Source: Deltaproteobacteria bacterium
Lineage (GTDB): Bacteria; Desulfobacterota; Desulfobulbia; Desulfobulbales; Desulfocapsaceae
Length of the DNA stretch: 7,828 nucleotides
Assembly: GCA_021779275.1 (NCBI GenBank)
Contig: JAJYAX010000060.1
Location: 1-7,828 of the forward strand
Direction: 5' to 3'
Shown here: positions 5,563 through 7,828 of the stretch, in pieces
Layout: every line of letters begins with the position of its first letter
Position numbering within the stretch: position 1 is the first letter of the stretch
The notes under the pieces: model-generated
What the model saw: the letters and a program-made list of their open reading frames with translations, nothing else
Databases searched by the model: none
What the model was told of the DNA's origin: nothing
Program-made: the position numbers and the translations under genes

Positions 5563-7828
5563 TGAACCATTTTTGGGCAAAAACAAACTCAGATGGAAAG
5601 CCGGGTGTTTCCGTATCTGAGCACATGATGAATGTCGGATGCGTTGCCCGTAGTATCGCCGAAATGTCGCAGGCTCTTCTTGAACGCTTCGGCCTAAGTG
5701 CAACAGAGGTTGGAGCCCTTACCGCTCTTCATGATCTGGGCAAGATATCTCCAGGGTTTCAGCGAAAATGCAAAGCTTGGTTGGAAGAAAATGGTCTGAC
5801 GAAACTTGCCCGAAACGGTTGTTGGGATACAGGTATGGAGCCAGACCACGGAAAAGTCTCGCATTCGGCAATCCAGGATTTTCTTTTGCAACAAGGCGTC
5901 GCCAGAAATTCGGCAATGTATCTTGCGACTGTTCTTGGAGCGCATCACGGAAGAATAAAATTTCTACCCAATGCCCGTGGAATCAAACCTCCATTGATTA
6001 AACTGATGAATGACAATAAAAGTGGAATCGATTGGGATAACGAACGGCAAGAATGTGGCCAGCAGGTTTGGAATTATTTCAAACCTGAAAATTTCAGTCT
6101 TTCTTTTAATGATGAATCATCAGCTATCTGGTGGCTTGCCGGCCTCACGTCCGTTGCCGACTGGATTGGTTCCGATGAAAGGTTTTTTCCGCCAGATCAC
6201 GCTTCAGACCCGGTTACTCGCACCGCTGTTGCACTCCAGGCACTTGACGTTATCGGTTTTCGACAAACCGAATTTATTCCAAATCTTTCATTTCATGATC
6301 TTTTTTATGATGCTGCAAAGCCTGATATTCGGTGGATTCCCAACGAGATGCAGAATAGAACAATTGCTGCAGTGGACGGTCCCGGTGTCTACGTTATTGA
6401 AGCGCCAATGGGTATGGGAAAAACCGAAGCAGCACTTTGGGCAGCTTATAAATTACTTGTCTCCGACAAAGCAACAGGTATCTATTTCGCACTTCCCACC
6501 CAAGCAACCAGCAACCGGATGCACATTCGCATGAATGAATTTGTGCGGCGTATCTCCAGCACCCACAATGCAAGCCGACTGATTCATGGAAACTCGTGGC
6601 TGATGGATCAAGCGATCCGTCTATTGCCCGTGGCGACAACTCCCGGTTCTGCAAATGACGATGCACGAACGGGGCGTGACTGGTTTGCCTCTGCAAAACG
6701 AGCACTGCTTGCACCTTTCGGGGTTGGTACAGTTGACCAGGCTTTGCTCGGTGTGGTGGCGGCAAAGCACTTCTTTGTCCGGCATTTCGCTCTTGCCGGG
6801 AAAGTGGTGATTCTTGATGAAGTTCATTCCTACGACCTCTACACCGGGACGCTCATAGACAAGCTCATCACGACTCTTGAAGGATTAGGATGTACGGTGA
6901 TTGTTCTCTCCGCCACGCTCACAGGAAAACGGCGCGAGCAGATCGTCTCTTTCCTTGATGACACAACTGATGTTGCTGAATGTCCCTATCCTCTTATCTC
7001 AGGGCGAATGGAAGGAGAACCTTTTGAACCGATTGCGGCAATGCAACCGGAATCGCGAATTGTCAAAGTGGATTTTCTGTCAATATCGGATGCCGAGGAG
7101 GAGGCGATAAAACTTGCCAATGACGGTGGGTCTATACTTTGGATATGCAATACCGTGAGCGCGGCACAGAAACAGTACAAAAGATTCATGGATCTTCCTC
7201 ACCGAGAATTCTCTGTAGCCCTTATTCACTCGCGATTTCCATTTTGGCGACGTGAAAACCTCGAAGACAAATGGATGGCCCGCTTCGGCAAAGATGGAAC
7301 AACCAGATGCGCTTCTATTCTTGTTTCCACCCAGGTTGTCGAGCAAAGCGTTGACCTGGATGCTGATCTCCTGATTACTGAACTAGCGCCGACAGATATG
7401 CTTCTGCAACGTCTTGGCCGTCTCTGGCGGCACTCGCGAGAAAATCGACCGATTGACCACCCGCGAATGTGCATCATAGAAGAAGAGAAAAGTCTTAAAG
7501 AGCTGCGTCAGATAAATCCAAAGGCGATTGTGAAAGCACTCGGTAAAAAAGCAAAAGTTTATGCGCCGTTTGTTCTTCTCCGCTCGCTCGAAGTCTGGAA
7601 GGAGCTGCAACCACAACAGGTGTCGATTCCATCTCAGATACGGGAATTGATTGAATCAACCTACATTGATCGATGGGAGGCTGAACCAAAGTCATGGCAA
7701 AATCTCTTCAACGAGTGGTTCGGGTCAGATTCGGCGAAAAAAATGATTGCTTCTCGGAACAGCAATATTTGGCAGTTGGCGTTGGAAGATAGGGAAGGTG
7801 TACAGACCCGAATCAACGAAATGCCGAT
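5562..7828 (+). CDS. cas3: CRISPR-associated nuclease/helicase Cas3 (HD + DEVH), 3' end outside window
   Basis: The frame is open for 755 codons from ATG 5562 to the edge. Cas3 nicks and degrades single-stranded DNA after Cascade recruits it (type I interference). HD nuclease, about 1-210: His21, His57-Asp58 with Lys61 (LHDLGK), His96/His101, His128-His129 (GAHHG), Asp200 (ADW). Helicase motifs: I, MGMGKT, Lys287; Ia, ALPTQATSNR 310-319; II, DEVH 419-422; III, SAT 450-452; V, STQVVEQSVDLD 589-600; VI, QRLGRLWR 616-623. All are intact. GTVDQALLG, VVILDEVHSYD and ADWIGSDERFFP look most like type I-E Cas3; I-G is less likely because its HD is C-terminal. The end of the C-terminal domain is missing. 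Start: ATG 5562 (GTG 5559 also in frame); GGAGAG 5541-5546 is 15 nt away, so coupling to fic is probable. The next Met would lose His21. Confidence 0.92.
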   Translation, partial: MNHFWAKTNSDGKPGVSVSEHMMNVGCVARSIAEMSQALLERFGLSATEVGALTALHDLGKISPGFQRKCKAWLEENGLTKLARNGCWDTGMEPDHGKVSHSAIQDFLLQQGVARNSAMYLATVLGAHHGRIKFLPNARGIKPPLIKLMNDNKSGIDWDNERQECGQQVWNYFKPENFSLSFNDESSAIWWLAGLTSVADWIGSDERFFPPDHASDPVTRTAVALQALDVIGFRQTEFIPNLSFHDLFYDAAKPDIRWIPNEMQNRTIAAVDGPGVYVIEAPMGMGKTEAALWAAYKLLVSDKATGIYFALPTQATSNRMHIRMNEFVRRISSTHNASRLIHGNSWLMDQAIRLLPVATTPGSANDDARTGRDWFASAKRALLAPFGVGTVDQALLGVVAAKHFFVRHFALAGKVVILDEVHSYDLYTGTLIDKLITTLEGLGCTVIVLSATLTGKRREQIVSFLDDTTDVAECPYPLISGRMEGEPFEPIAAMQPESRIVKVDFLSISDAEEEAIKLANDGGSILWICNTVSAAQKQYKRFMDLPHREFSVALIHSRFPFWRRENLEDKWMARFGKDGTTRCASILVSTQVVEQSVDLDADLLITELAPTDMLLQRLGRLWRHSRENRPIDHPRMCIIEEEKSLKELRQINPKAIVKALGKKAKVYAPFVLLRSLEVWKELQPQQVSIPSQIRELIESTYIDRWEAEPKSWQNLFNEWFGSDSAKKMIASRNSNIWQLALEDREGVQTRINEMP

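Noticed and set aside
5768..6534. Plus-strand ORFs of 77 and 174 codons (5768-6001, 6010-6534)
   Set aside because: They are out of frame with the continuous Cas3 frame, whose HD residues and Walker A motif lie across the same bases.
5562..7828. CRISPR array inside the window
   Set aside because: No direct repeats of 25-37 bases with regular spacers are visible on either strand; any array must lie outside.

Overview
The window looks like the chromosome of a GC-rich anaerobic deltaproteobacterium of the Desulfuromonas/Desulfobulbus kind. This rests on the gene families, the codon use and a probable selenocysteine codon; no marker gene fixes the taxon. The left 5 kb is GC-rich (one sampled 60-base row in the WYL gene is about 70% G+C). 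From about 5.0 kb the composition drops (a sampled row inside cas3 is about 48%), which marks the edge of a CRISPR-Cas island.

Layout. 1-801: C-terminal part of a CtpA-type S41 periplasmic protease. 870-2066: M24 Xaa-Pro-type metallopeptidase with all five metal ligands. 2073-2654: a two-zinc-ribbon protein interrupted by one in-frame TGA at 2424. A 7-bp hairpin with a GGTT loop starts just downstream, so I read it as a candidate selenoprotein (Sec118) rather than two genes or a pseudogene. 2655-2789: intergenic leader with two stem-loops. 2790-3305: ferritin-like diiron protein. 3326-3883 (minus strand): decayed AbrB/RelE-type toxin-antitoxin pair; the toxin is frameshifted and the antitoxin has no usable start for its DNA-binding domain. 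3885-3913: good promoter for the next gene. 3991-4968: HTH-WYL regulator. 5017-5562: stand-alone Fic-domain protein resembling the C-terminal half of RhuM-family proteins. 5562 to the right edge: a 755-codon open frame with no start-to-stop closure inside the window. It is Cas3, with an N-terminal HD nuclease and a DEVH helicase, and it is cut by the window end.

How the genes work together. The first three genes are closely spaced on the plus strand and may be co-transcribed; the ferritin-like gene follows with its own strong ribosome binding site. The decayed toxin-antitoxin pair separates this core-like block from the defence block. In the defence block, WYL regulator, Fic and Cas3 lie in one direction; fic and cas3 share one base (TGATG), so their translation is probably coupled. 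WYL proteins are known regulators of CRISPR and other defence loci, so it probably controls this operon. The remaining cas genes and the CRISPR array should lie to the right and cannot be seen here.

The two most unusual signals are the TGA codon plus hairpin at 2424-2456 and the Fic gene joined to cas3.
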